Of a stretch of 64,000 nt of DNA, positions 50,731 to 62,900 are shown one piece after another. Position 1 is the first letter of the stretch, and every line of letters begins with the position of its first letter. Made by a program: the position numbers and the translations under genes. The stretch lies in NCBI RefSeq assembly GCF_031755915.1, contig NC_083382.1, positions 27,008,001-27,072,000 on the forward strand, given 5' to 3'. Below the pieces are notes generated by a model. The model was not told the origin of the DNA, did no database searches, and saw only the letters and a list, made by a program, of their open reading frames with translations. This DNA is from Ziziphus jujuba. Its lineage: Eukaryota > Streptophyta > Magnoliopsida > Rosales > Rhamnaceae.

Positions 50731-50907
50731 TTCATAAACAAACTTATTAGCTAAAAAATAAAGATTAGAAGAAAAAACAAATATATTGTTTCATAAACAA
50801 ACTTATTAGCTAAAAAATAAAGATTAGAAGAAAAAACAAATATATTGTTTCATAAACAAACTTATTAGCTAAAAAATAAAGATTAGAAGAAAAAACAAAT
50901 ATATTGT
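50731..50907 (+). repeat. 59-base repeat, three identical copies
   Basis: Copies at 50731-50789, 50790-50848 and 50849-50907 each begin TTCATAAACAAACTTATTAG and end AAATATATTGT, with no differences seen. Unit 2 of the large duplication has one diverged copy. The perfect identity indicates a recent expansion. Confidence 0.95.
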
Positions 50908-51826
50908 TTCCTAAGGGCCTGATAAGTTCTTTGCCGGTTATCAAATTTTTTTTTTTTTTTCCAATACATAGTACTATTTCTTTTATGCCATATCAATCTC
51001 CTACCCAATCAATACATCAAATCATCTTTTTATGTTTTCTCGAGGTTACTCTGTAAATCAGTTAATTACTAAGATTAACCTAGTCTAATCACTACAAGTT
51101 CATGCTGAGATCATCTTTCCTAAAATGTATTGAGTGGTTATTTCACTTAAAACAAAAGTGCCAAATGGGAATTTCCAATTATGACCCCAAAAAAAAAAAA
51201 AAAAAAAAGAATTTGCGAAGGGCTTAATTTTTACTTTTCCACCATGAGCAATTCAACCAGCAAATAAAATACCACCACTAGATATAAACTTTGAAAAGAG
51301 ATTTTGATAATAATTGTTGTATATTCATATCATATATGTATAATGTAGGGAAAAAAAAGGGTTGTATAAGAAATGAGAACATTAGTCTGATGTTGACGTT
51401 CTTGATAGATGTTGACCAGGGAGATAGAAGTCTGAGCGGTCATACTCAACACCATGACTTTTGTGGAGACGGAAACTGATATATATATATATATATATAT
51501 ATACAGGACAACGGTGCTTCTGTTCCAATGGGAAAATAAGCACAGCCGAAATACCAATCAGAGAGGGACATGGTTCTTCTGTGTTTTACTTTTTCAAACG
51601 TTGATTATTACCAATTGTATAACACCATTTTTAAGACCAAGTTAGTTCCCGCGTTTCCATTTCTTATCTTTATAATATAGTCACTGCACACTGCGAAAGA
51701 ATCTGGAAATTATCTCATGTAACAAGTATATTATTCTTATGTTGTCACGTTCCAATTAGTTATTGATATGTGGCACGCTACACATAGCTGTTAGTTGGTT
51801 CGTTTTTATTTTTTGAGTTTCTCGTT

Positions 51827-54800
51827 TGATATGTGAAATAGTTTTAAGCCTGATCTGTATGAAAATTTCAGAATACCATCTTTTTTATTTTTATTTTTGG
51901 TAAATTCAGAATACCAAATATAGTTGGTCGCACTTCTATAAATTGAATAAGCTTGTGCGAGTCTGTATTAAGTACTGCAATTATGTTATGTATTAGTTGT
52001 ACTTCCAACTATGTTTCGAAAGTAGCATGACATCATTGGCCTTGAACATAACAATATCTGAATCAGCTGATTTTTAACATGGATTTGTTCTTTCAACATG
52101 ACTAACTAACTTGTCATTATTTTTTCGTTCAGTGTTTACATTTGTGAATCAAATCAAATTGTTCCATTCTGTTTTGCTTGTATGGGAAACACTATTATCT
52201 TGTTTGAACAGTGTTTGTTTTTATGCTGAAATAGGTTATTTTGGTACAAAATTGTTGACGTTTAAAGCACAACGTAGTATTGATTATTTGAAGTATGCAA
52301 TTGAAGGGTGTATAGAACAGTTGACAAAAGCATAAATTAGATCTCTCTCTGGGGATATATGACCATCAGCAGTGATCATTTCAGTTCCAAGGTACATAGC
52401 CAGGTAATATTTGCAAATGATAAAATCTTTTTTTTTTTTTCTAATTATTATTACTATCGATATAGAAAATTGAAATAAGCAAATGGTAAGAATCGCCAAT
52501 TACAACGGCTGCTCAGATTTGCAATGTTGTGGTGGAGAGCTTGTTCAGAACATGCACATGGTAGGACCTAAATGGAATTGCTGTTTATTTGGATGGTGCT
52601 GCTAGCTGCCTGTTGGACATCATATTCCTCTGGTTTGATTTGTGGTGATTATTTCTTTACAAGGGACTATAAACTTTTACTGAAATAAGTGTGTCACAAA
52701 TAGATTCGATAGATTTAGGTATAATAAGAAATTTCAGAAAAAATGTCGCACAGAACACCATAAAGATAGTGAATTTACAGGGCATCCTCATAATTTTTTT
52801 TTTTTTCTTGCATTAACAATTTATTATTGAGCACTGAAATTGCAGATAAAGATCATAAGATAACAGTAGATTATGCAAGAGGGTGGTGGAGGAGATGTTA
52901 TTAGTTATGTTATGGTTCCCAAGCTGAAGCATCTGCAAAGATCATGAAAAACTTTTTCTACATGTACTTCATGCGCTGGATGGAGACCTTATTATAGGTC
53001 AGCCTCGAAAGTTTTAGCTGTTTGCAGAGTGGTTTTGGCTAACAGAGCAACATAGCTAGTATTATATGTTGGCAAATGTGACACAATAGAGCATCTCTAA
53101 TCTCAAGTTCAGATAGATACTATGGGAGGACAAGGAGAATTATAATATAAATGCCTGTTCTAACAGTCACAACCATTATAGCTTAGATGCTCTGTATAGC
53201 TTCTCATACTACATTCTGAGTTTACAGACTGTTTATCTCGTTGGAAACAATGTATGAATATATATATATATACGTAGATACATGTGGAAATATTAATATA
53301 AATAAATAAAATTACATAAAATAATTAAAATATTTAGAATCTGTATTTTTTTAATTGATTTATTTTATAAAAGTCTAACCGAGGTCTGTATGGTACCATA
53401 ATCTACTTAATATGATTTCCCTACCATAGTCTCCTTAAGACGATTTCCGCTCCACCGGTGCAGATATTTTCTGACGGTCGTTTCCTAGAATACAATGGTC
53501 TGACGATCGTTTTCTAAAATACAATGGCTGCAAAAGTTTTCAAATCTAGCATTTCAGAAGCTTTTCTCTTCGAACTTTTAGATTATGTTAACTTTACCAC
53601 TATGATAAAAAATTTCTGTAATTTTTCTTTCTGTTTTTCACGTAAAGAACTCAAGAAGATTTCTCTGTGTTTTTCCAAAAACTCAAAAGAATGTTCGAAA
53701 AAACGTGTGTAGAATCAGAAGCTTATCATATCGCTGTTGCTTATAAAAATAAAACATGGATCAGTAAGAAAGTTTTGACACTGCTTAATTGCTTTTATTT
53801 TTCCCCAATAATGAACACAAAACAGTCAAGTCAAATCATTAGAAAATTGTGTTCAATGAAGCAAATAAAGGGGTACAAATAAAAATTAGCCATGAACTAA
53901 GAAATAATTCTCTACTCTTAGAAACTACACGTTTCCTAACAATTTTCTGTTGTATCAAAATCAGATTTAACCATTATTGGCCAAACATATGAGTTATTCC
54001 AAAGTGGGGAGCAGAGGTGGGGGAGAGTGTCCCTTTGAACAGAAGGCAAACTAACCTTGTGCAAGGTAAAAGAGAGTGGCGCAAATTAAGCGATTCATAT
54101 GGGGCAAATTAACTTTCACAAACAAACTTATTAGCTAAAAAATAAAAATTAAAAGAACAAAACAAATATATTGTTTCCTAAAGGCCTTATAAGTTCTTTG
54201 CCGGTTACTATTTATTTTATTTTATTTTTATATATATAATCTCCTATCGAATCAATCCATCAAATCATCTTTTTATGTTTTCTTGTGGTTACTCTGTAAA
54301 TCAGTTAATTACTAAGATAAACCTTGACTAATCACTACACGTTTATGCTGACATCATCTTTCCTAAAATGTATTGAGTGGTTATTTCACTTACAAAAGAA
54401 AGTGCCAAATTTGAATTTCCAAAGAGCTTATTTTTTACTTTTCCACCATGAGCAATTCAACCAGCAAATAAAATTCCACCACTAAATATAAACTTTGAAA
54501 AGAGATTTTGATAATAATTGTTATACATTCATATCATCTATGTATAATGTAGGAGAAAATAGTGTATAAGAAATGAGAACATTAGTCTGATGTTCTTGAT
54601 AGATGTTCAACCAGGGAGATAGAAGTCTGAGCGGTCATATTCAACACTTGACTTTTGTGGAGACGGAGACGATATATATGTAGAAATTAGAATACAGGAC
54701 AACGGTGTTTCTACTCCAATGGGAAAATAAGCACAGCCCACGTGCCCACCAGAGAGGGGGACGTGGTCCACCTATGTTTTACTCTTTCAAACGTTGATTA

Positions 54801-55040
54801 ACTACCAGCTATGTAACACCCTTTTTAAGCCCAGGTTAGTTCCCGCGTTTCCATTTCTTTTCTTTATAATATAGTCACTGCACACCGCGAAAGAATGTGG
54901 AAACTATCTCATGTAACAAGTATATTATTCTTATGTTGTCACATTCCAATTAGTTACTGATATGTGATTCACACCACACACAGCTGTTACATAAAACACT
55001 TTGGGTTTAGTTTCTTTGTTTGATTTTTTGAGTTTCTCGT
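51827..55040 (+). repeat. Direct tandem duplication, unit 2 (about 3.21 kb)
   Basis: The second copy ends at TTTGAGTTTCTCGTGTC near 55040. It differs from unit 1 by a single-copy form of the 59-mer (54114-54175), a unit-specific segment at 53270-53708, and loss of some homopolymer length. It lies about 550 bases upstream of the IST1-like gene. Confidence 0.88.
52258..52335 (+). other. Short reading-frame tail shared by both tandem units (unit 2)
   Basis: Reads TFKAQRSIDYLKYAIEGCIE, then QLTKA and a stop. Counterpart of 49029-49106 in unit 1. In this copy the frame stays open upstream to about 52111. No family is recognised. Confidence 0.3.
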
Positions 55041-55592
55041 GTCAGAATATTGTTTTTCTTATATGTTGGGGACTAGTCTCCATTTTGATTTCTTTGTTGC
55101 GTAATGTACTTGTCTTTGACCAATATGTATATCACCCTCCTTGGTTATTTTACTTGCCCATATCAAAATTGTATGGTCATCTTTTGGGTCTTGCCTGAGA
55201 AACCGTCTAGTTTCCAGATTGTTTCTTCCAGAAAAGTTAAAAAAAAATAAAAATAAAAATAAAGAAGGCCGTCTAAAACAGACTTTGGCCCATTCAAAGC
55301 ACATAAAAATATTGATATTACTAGGACAAACTTTTAGCATGCATTACTTTCCCATCACATCCACTTCGGTGAACTACGAATGACACGTGGCTCAACCTAA
55401 GGAGTTTGTGATAGTGTATTATCACAGACACCCTTCATGCTATCTCATATTATATGGCCAAGTCAACTGGTAATACATAAAAAGGAAAACTGATATAAAC
55501 AGCTCTGTCATTCTTCTTATATATATTCATGAAAGCCTATTTTGGTGGTTAGAACATAGGAGAAGCAGAAGCAGAAGGAAGTGGGACAAAAC
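55041..55592 (+). promoter_or_regulatory. Upstream region of the IST1-like gene
   Basis: Non-coding. TATATATA at 55518-55525 lies about 70 bases before the ATG and is the likely TATA box. CACGTG (G-box) at 55384-55389 lies 210 bases upstream. Open frames on both strands here are short and unsupported. Confidence 0.5.
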
Positions 55593-57351
55593 ATGGGTAG
55601 AAAACTGGATGCTTTGCTTGGCAGGGACTCGAAGACCAAAATCAAAGCCCTTGCTAAGCTTGCCATTTCCAGGGTTGCTATCCTCAAGAACCAACGCCAA
55701 GTCCGGTGCTCTCATGCCCGTTCTGATGTCAAAGAACTCCTACAACTTGGTCACCAACAACGCGCTCTCCTTCGTGTAAATTTGCGACCTTTGTGTTACC
55801 GTCTCTCTCTCTTTTTCTCTCCCTCTGTCTGTTTGCTAAGGTTGTATGGAACTTATAACAGGTTGAGCATGTGATAAAGGAGCAGAACATGTTTGATGTG
55901 TTTGTTATGATAGACTATTACTGCAACCTCCTTCTAGAAAGAGTCAAGCTCATCCAAAAGCACAAGTGAGTATTTGAAGTTGTAATTTTCCGAAGGAAAA
56001 ACTGGTTCCATCTCTTTTGATTATAGAGATTATTGATCTCCCCATGCATGGTGATTGGTGCATGTGTTTTTTACGCAGAGATTGTGCTGATGAATTGAAA
56101 GAGACAACATCAAGTTTGATCTTTGCAGCTTCAAGGTGTGGAGAACTCCCAGAGCTTCAAGAGATTCGTGGGATTTTCACGTCAGTATTTGGTAAGGAAC
56201 TTGTTGCTCGTGCAGTTGAATCACGAAACAATTGTGGAGTAAATCCTAAGGTACGTAAATTGGACTTGGAGAAAAACAACCAATTTTTCGGCTTTCTACT
56301 TTATTTTTTTTATTTATTTTTTTTTTTCTCTTTCATCTTTTTCTGCCCATCTCCTCGCAATAACTATGTCTCTCTTGGGTGCTCTAGATGATACAAAGGC
56401 TTTCAACAAGACAGCCAAGTTTGGAAAGTAGATTGAAAGTCTTAAAGGAAATCGCTTTTGAATCTGATATCACTCTACAGTTAGAAGAAGATACACCGAC
56501 GACTGCCAAAGAAAATGTAATTTGCATAGCTTAACCCAAAAAAAAAAAAAAAAAAAAAAAAAAGGTCACTTTTTAGATAGTAATTTCTAAACAGAAAAGT
56601 AACTTATCTCAAATGATAGCAGGAGAAGTTAGATGTGGCCAAGAATCAGAAGAAGAAGGACCAAACGCCTGTTACATCTTCTAATTTCAATGAACCTGAG
56701 CTCGATAATGAAACCTCTAATTTGCCTGAGAACATAAAGCAGCAGGACAAATTCTCTGAATCAATGAAAGGAAAGAAAAAGTACCAAGATGTAGCAGCTG
56801 CAGCTCAAGAGGCGTTCATATCAGCAGCACATGCAGCAGCAGCTGCAAGAGCTGCTGTCGAGCTCTCAACATCCAATTCCCAGGACCGAGATGATCAAAA
56901 TGGTTCTGATCATCAAGGAGGAACCATATCAGAATTTGATAATTCTGGAAAAGCTCAAATTCAAATGGACACTTTTAAAGCTTCTATGGAGACAGATCAC
57001 TGGGGTAGTAAACTCGGTTTTGATAAGATCCATCTTGATCCTATCGACAATCTCAGCAGATCAGAAGGTGAAGACATGATAAATAACAACTACAAAACGC
57101 ATCTCCAAAAGGTGGCAGAGAACAAAATAAAACAAGAGATAGATAAGAAACTATATGCTTTAAGTTTGGGTTTAAACAATCCCACCAACATATCCAGAGA
57201 GAGAAAAATAGTTTCCCACAATGAGCCGTCGAACAATAGTAAAATGGTGTTTAAAGGAAATGTTGATGGTCTCTCGGATGTGGATATTATTAGGCTTCCA
57301 TACCAATCTCCAAGGTGGATCTCACAAAAATCTCAAGCTGATTCCAATTAA
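55593..57351 (+). CDS. IST1-like protein (ESCRT-III-associated), 5 exons
   Basis: Exons 55593-55775, 55862-55965, 56079-56250, 56388-56516 and 56623-57351 join in phase to 438 residues; all introns are GT-AG. The IST1 domain covers about residues 11-175. Its marks are SKTKIKALAKLAISRVAILK, ARSDVKELLQLGHQQRALLR (first helices), VIKEQNMFDVF, LIFAASRCGELPELQEIR and VNPKMIQRLSTRQPS. The C-terminal half is low-complexity: a lysine-rich segment, then an alanine-rich stretch (about residues 251-276, AAAAQEAFISAAHAAAAARA), then a polar tail ending RWISQKSQADSN. IST1 proteins bind ESCRT-III/CHMP1 and VPS4-LIP5 and act in multivesicular body sorting; plants have several ISTL paralogs. The start ATG opens the conserved MGRKLDALLG. 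A poly-A run (56536-56564) lies in intron 4. No damage is seen. Which ISTL subgroup it belongs to is not settled. Confidence 0.93.
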
Positions 57352-58229
57352 AGGAAAACCTTCACTGGAAAGACGGGAAGCTGGTATCAGTGAGGAGTAC
57401 ATGAGTCTATGTTAGAGAAGAAAAAGCTTTTCTTCCTAACATATGAAAAGCTTTTCTTCCTAACATTTACTATAGTTTCAAGGATTATGGTTTTGATTTC
57501 TTTATTTCTTTACACATAAATTTTTGACACACAAACTTCAGTATTTAGATTTAGTATTCGAAATCTATTGTATTAGATTTATTCTTGGCACCATCTATAT
57601 AAGGTTCACTTTTATTGAACTATCGCCATCTGGTCTCCATATATCACCGAAACCGAGCTTGATCATGGACAACAGCTCTGAATGATCAAGCACTAAAAAG
57701 AAATTGGGTTTCAAAACAATGCATTCAAATGACAATTTAGGCTAAAAGCCAGAAGGTGAAGAAATTAATATATATATATATATATATATATCATTTGAAA
57801 AGAAAATGAAAGCCGAGAGAGAGAGGAGAGACTCAGGCATGACCACATCAAGATAAGACAGTGCAGTTTTTAAATACAGTTTGCAACATAACATGGTCTA
57901 ACACTCATGGTTTGACTTTCATAAGAATCTAATGGATGAATACCAGAGTATACTATACATAATGATGCAACTACAAACCCAAAAGGGAATTTGAATCGTT
58001 GATTAAGTGGCATACCAGTTTAAACCAACTCCAAAATGTTAAATTGCATCAACAAGAAACAAGCAATTTTCTATGTAAACAAGCTCTTGACATATGCAAT
58101 CTACATAATCAAACAAATATACCCCAAAAAAAAAAAAAAAAAAAGACATGTTTCATACAAAATAGAACACAATTGAAATACTAGCTCCATGAAAAAGCGA
58201 GGAAAAATCAAAATTTTCTACATGGCTGC
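57352..58229. other. Convergent intergenic region between the IST1-like gene and PSRP3
   Basis: Holds both 3' ends. A short tandem duplication near 57422-57468 repeats AAAAGCTTTTCTTCCTAACAT; each copy contains the palindrome AAAAGCTTTT, which may help 3' end formation of the IST1-like transcript. A TA run lies at 57769-57791 and a poly-A run at 58124-58143. Confidence 0.5.
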
Positions 58230-59160
58230 TTATGTCAAATTGCCCCCACTTTGCTGCCACAAGTTGATGATGTCAGTAGCCTGATTGAGAAGAATAATCA
58301 TCTCCTTTTGAGATATCCAGGGCTTGCTTTCAAGGAGCACCTTGAGCTCCTCCCAAGCATCTTTCCTGGGCCAGAAGTAGTAGGGACTTAGAGGGATTGT
58401 GCCATGACCAGGTATCAGTTGGTCAAGTCCAATGCCGATATTCTTCTCCATCCAAATGAATTTCAATACAAGCCTTGGTTTCTTTAATGGCTTCACAACC
58501 ACTCCAAGCTTCTACAAATATCAACCAAAAAAAAAAAAAGAAAAAAAAAATTAAGGAAAAGGAATCGCCTTTATCACTGATTATTTTTTTGGTCACTGAG
58601 AAATTGTGGGAAATCAAGGCATTAATTAGATATATCTAATTCTATAAATATATCTATTCAGTATTCTTCAAACAGCAAGTTGATTCCCAAGAAATGAAAC
58701 TAAATTTCCATACTTTTCCAGGCAATAAGCCAGTCTGCTAAAATGCGAAGTTGAGAAAATTCAGCATATCTATATTGACAAACCCAATTCCTTGGATTAT
58801 TCCATTTTCAGCTCAAATAAAGAAAAAACCAACTTAAATGAAAGAGAGGGGAGAGAGAGAGAGTTGAACCTCTTTATTTTCTGAAGGGGTTCCGGAGGTA
58901 ACATCATCGACGGGGTACTCTTCAGCCACTACAGATTCGGCGGCGGCTGAAACAGAGAGTTGGAACTTTCTGGAGGGGTGGCGGAGTTTGAACTCAGAGC
59001 CTGAGCGAGCAGTGAAAATGGAAGATGTCCTTGGCTTCACAAATACCGAAGAGGAGGAGTGAATGATAGGCTTGAGATTTTGAAAGTGAGCTTGGGGAAG
59101 CGATGTTGAAGGCCTGAAAGACGCATTCCAATTCGCAGCTTGAAACTGATGAATTGCCAT
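58230..59160 (-). CDS. PSRP3: Plastid-specific 30S ribosomal protein 3 (PSRP3, Ycf65-like)
   Basis: Exons 59160-58870 and 58511-58230 give 190 residues; the intron is GT-AG with a weak donor (GAG|GTTCAA). The first 70 or so residues are Ser/Thr/Lys/Arg-rich and low in acidic residues, as in a chloroplast transit peptide; [10 protein letters not shown] marks the likely cleavage region. The mature part carries the highly conserved [20 protein letters not shown], then [25 protein letters not shown] and the C-terminal [20 protein letters not shown]. This family (Ycf65; encoded in the plastid of red algae and in cyanobacteria) is a small-subunit protein of the chloroplast ribosome. It is convergent with the IST1-like gene, and its promoter lies before the 3' end of the diflavin reductase. 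No damage is seen. Confidence 0.95.
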
Positions 59161-59334
59161 CGATGTCGTCCCCCAACCTCACCTTATCTAACATGCACAC
59201 ACGGACACAGACACAGAACACACGCAGAAAGAGAGCTTTCTTTTATGTTCTCAGTTTTGTTTCCCTAACCGAGAGACGGCTGTGGATAAGGAAGATTCCG
59301 CAATTGGGTATTGATTACTTTGAGGCCACTCCCA

Positions 59335-59388
59335 GGCCCAACAAATTTTTGGATCAACTCACATAAAGCCCACTTCCTTTTGCACGTG
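59335..59388 (-). promoter_or_regulatory. Site II and G-box elements upstream of PSRP3
   Basis: On the minus strand TGGGCC (59335-59340) and TGGGCT (59367-59372) are site II-type motifs. A palindromic TGCACGTGCA contains a G-box at 59383-59388. GATAAG (I-box-like) occurs on the minus strand at about 59182-59187. The combination suits a nuclear gene for a plastid ribosomal protein, but function is inferred. Confidence 0.4.
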
Positions 59389-59799
59389 CACGCACATTCC
59401 CCCACTGCAACTATGCATTCACAATAGATGAAGAAATTCAGTGGTAACAAGCGTAACAGAGAAGATTCCAAAAAGGATTTATTCCTTGTAATGATAAGAA
59501 AATCAACAATGAGGCACGACAAAGAAGGGTGAGGATTTTTCAATTTCTATTTTTATTTTTTTCTTGAGAATACAGATAAATAGATAAAAATTGCCAACCA
59601 TCAAACTTGGTTAGGAAAAAAATGTGAATCCATTTCCTATTAAAATTAGCAAAACATTACAACGTGTTTCCCTGAAATGTTCCAAGAATTTCAAAAATTT
59701 AATGCAGTTCTTTCTTAATTCATTCTTTTAACTTTCTTCAGGACTCGATATCCACCTAAATCACACGCGATCAAAATTCATCACCCCTTTTTTTTTCTT

Positions 59800-59887
59800 T
59801 TTTCTTTTTTGACAATAAATTCATCTTCTTCTTCTTTTCTTTTTCTTTTCTTCTTGTTTTTCTTTTTTTTGACAATAAATTCATCAC
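59800..59887 (+). repeat. 62-base tandem duplication past the 3' end of the diflavin reductase gene
   Basis: TTTTTTGACAATAAATTCATC occurs near 59805 and again near 59867, separated by a CTT-rich tract. Confidence 0.7.
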
Positions 59888-59994
59888 CTTCTAGTTCTCT
59901 ATGATATATCCAAGCTTTGTATCTTCACCCTGAAGCTTGCCTTAATATTTTTGTTTATCTTATCCGGATGATACATTGAAGATTCAACCAGAGG

Positions 59995-62900
59995 TCAAGT
60001 CCATGCTTCTACATGGTACTTGCCAACCCTTTCTAGTGCTCTGAGCCATCTCACAGCCGATTCCTTAGGAACCCCACTTTCTTTGGAAATAATTTCTTCA
60101 AAAGCTGATAACACATCTGAGGGCATTTTGGTTGAAGAACCGGCAACATAGACCGCAGCTCCCTCACTCAGCAAACTCCACAGCCTCTGGCTATGTTCCC
60201 GCATCTTATGCTGCACGTAAACCTTCTGTTGCTGGTCTCTTGAGAAGGCCACATAAAAGCCTCCCCCTTTTGCTTCTGAAAGTACCCCATTATTTTGTGA
60301 ATGAGACAACCAGAAATCTTTGTATAAAAAGTCATTTTCCTTGTTTTGACAACCAAAGAAAAACATAACTGGAGCAGTGGTATCAGCTGCACTTTGGATG
60401 GCTCTTTCTTCCACAAATCCACGAAAAGGTGCACAACCGGTTCCAGGTCCAATGAGAATGAGAGGAAGAGATGGGGGTGGGGGAGGAAGGGAACCTTTAT
60501 GAAACCACACTGGAATATAAGTGCCTGGTCATGATAGAACAAAACAAAAATGACATCAATGGATGATTCATTTGGATGCTTATCAATAATATGACTTGGA
60601 AAATCTTATTAATGCCATACATTGTTGAGGATCAAGCTGGCTTAGCCATGATGAGCAGAGACCTGATCGTTTCCTTTTAAAAGGTGTCGTCAATGATACT
60701 ACATTTACCGTTAAGTGCACTTGATTTGGGTGAGCTGAAGGAGAGGAAGATATGGAAAAAGCTCTGGTTTTCAAAGAAGGAACCAACTGCACCAGCCATT
60801 CAAATGGCATTTGAACTGAAGGAAAATCCTCCAATACCTGCATTCCAAAAAATTACATAATTCATCAAAAGGTGAGTAACCTTTTTTTATCCACCAAATG
60901 AAAAATAATAACTGACCAACTTCAAAGTCATTAATAAATAATTCAGTTGGCATCTCTATTACGCTAATTGACTCATCTAAACCAAATGAAACAGAGTGTC
61001 TAAAAAACCACTTTATTCATAAACGTGTATTATTATATTACAAGAAATACAATGCTCGTTAAAATGCAAAACAAATCCACAACTAAATCCCGTATGTATT
61101 GTATGTCCACTTGGAGCAGCTCAACCAACAAAAGCTGTGTTGTAAATAGGTCATGGATTCGAGTCATGACTTATGCCTTTAAAAACAATTCTAACATAAC
61201 AAATAAAAAATTCCCATTTACATGGGACTCTCCTATGAATTCTAGAATACTATCAACTAATAAACCAGGCACCAGCTTCTTAAATCTTATCACACGAAGG
61301 CGTTTTAACTTTCGGTTTAGTAACAAAAGAATAACATTTCAAGGGTAGAAAAATGTAGACAAGCTGTCCAATATAGCACACCAAACCGAAAAGAGATAAC
61401 ATATACATACTATCACTAAGCCAAAAAAAACAAAAAAACAAAAAAACAAAAGGCTAAAAGCAATAAACTCAATTCTCTTCCAAAGGATAATGAGTTATCG
61501 ACACCATCTTCTTCTTCTTCAGAATTCTTTCTTTTTCTTCCAATCTATACCACCAAACAAAGCCATTACCGTGCATCTCTATAGCATTTAACCCTCTACA
61601 CAGAGGTTTTGACATGGGAAAATATCATACTTGTGACATATTTTGGAAACTAAGCAGCATTTAGATAGATTCAGAGAGAATTCGAAAGTCACAGGCCCAT
61701 CACAAACAATGGTGGTGAATAGAGTAACAATTATAGATGACAAACTAAAGAGGGAAAAAATAAAAAAAGCATTCATTTACTTGACACCACCTCCAGAACA
61801 GTCCTCCGTTCCTTCTGATTGTATTGGTATAGGTCATCTCTTCCTTCTGGTGACGCAAAATATTGAAGTCTTTCCTTTTCATGTTGAGCTGTAGCAAAAA
61901 TACTCATAACCTGGAAAGAAAGTGTTTTTTTATCAGAACTGAAGATCAACACGATACAGACATCTTGCAAAAGTTGAAACCAAAAATATTTAGATTCAAC
62001 CACACTAAATTTCTTTCACATGCTAAACAAGACATTTTGGAAAAACTCAATTTTTTTTTTTCCCTTAATTTGTTGCACCCAAAGCAACAAGAGATTTTGA
62101 GGAACTAGTATGCCTTGCAAATTTGTTCCCTTATGTACTTAAATGTTTCTTGTTTTTTTTCTTCGAAGAATAAAAAGAAGAAGATTCTTCAAACTAGCAG
62201 TGGTGATTTTTCTGAAATTTACTAATAGAAAATCACAAGTTAAAAACATACTGGATCCTTGCCTCAAATAAATAGCGCCGAGGGGAAGCTGATGCAATAT
62301 CCATTGTCAATTCCACAAAAGATTTTAACTTGATAGGAAATTTTGCAGCATTTAAATGAGAACGAAGAAGGTTATTCTCCACCTCAACAGGGCTAACCTG
62401 AAATTAACATATTACAGATCTAATTGGACACAAAATAATATACTCCAGAGAAGATGCTCAACTGAAGGCACTATTGAAGATCCTCTAAAGGCATTATGCA
62501 ATCCAAAGTAATATCACCTACAACCACCAACACACAAAGAAACTACTCACAGTTACAAATACTTCAGGGTCCAAATTACAACGCCTGATGAAAGCGTCTA
62601 CTGCAGTAGGATTCTGGCCAGGGAGGACCTCAAGGACATCGCCAACTTCATATTCAACAGCCTGAACAAGAATTGGAAATTGATATGCACAAATTTTCAA
62701 TTTTTACAAAATACTTTAGCATTAAAATGGAGTAAAAATACATAGTTACTTGTACTCCAAGACACAACAGACAACTTACAGGTGATACAAATTCAAATTC
62801 CAAGTGGCGCACATCTTTTCCACAACCTTCTTTGGTCAATAGTTGATTTTTGATCTACATGAGCAAGTTCAGATTAATGTAGAGGTGCATGTGAAAATAA

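Larger units (their letters stand above)
48587..51826 (+). repeat. Direct tandem duplication, unit 1 (about 3.24 kb)
   Basis: Begins with ATATGTGAGATAGTCTTAAGC (compare unit 2: ATATGTGAAATAGTTTTAAGC) and runs to GTTTCTCG at the junction. It matches unit 2 along nearly its full length with few substitutions and small indels. Unit-specific parts are 50040-50385 and the triplicated 59-mer at 50731-50907. No intact gene is recognised. A short open tail (49029-49106) is shared with unit 2. Confidence 0.88.

Noticed and set aside
50731..50907. CRISPR-like array
   Set aside because: The three 59-base copies are directly adjacent without spacers, so this is a minisatellite in plant DNA.
56831..57079. 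Second-frame open stretch inside IST1-like exon 5
   Set aside because: It is a shadow of the real frame, caused by the GCA/CAG-rich alanine segment.
60838..61790. Possible extra exon in the long ATR3 intron
   Set aside because: The exons on either side join in phase and match the family without a gap, so no extra exon is needed.
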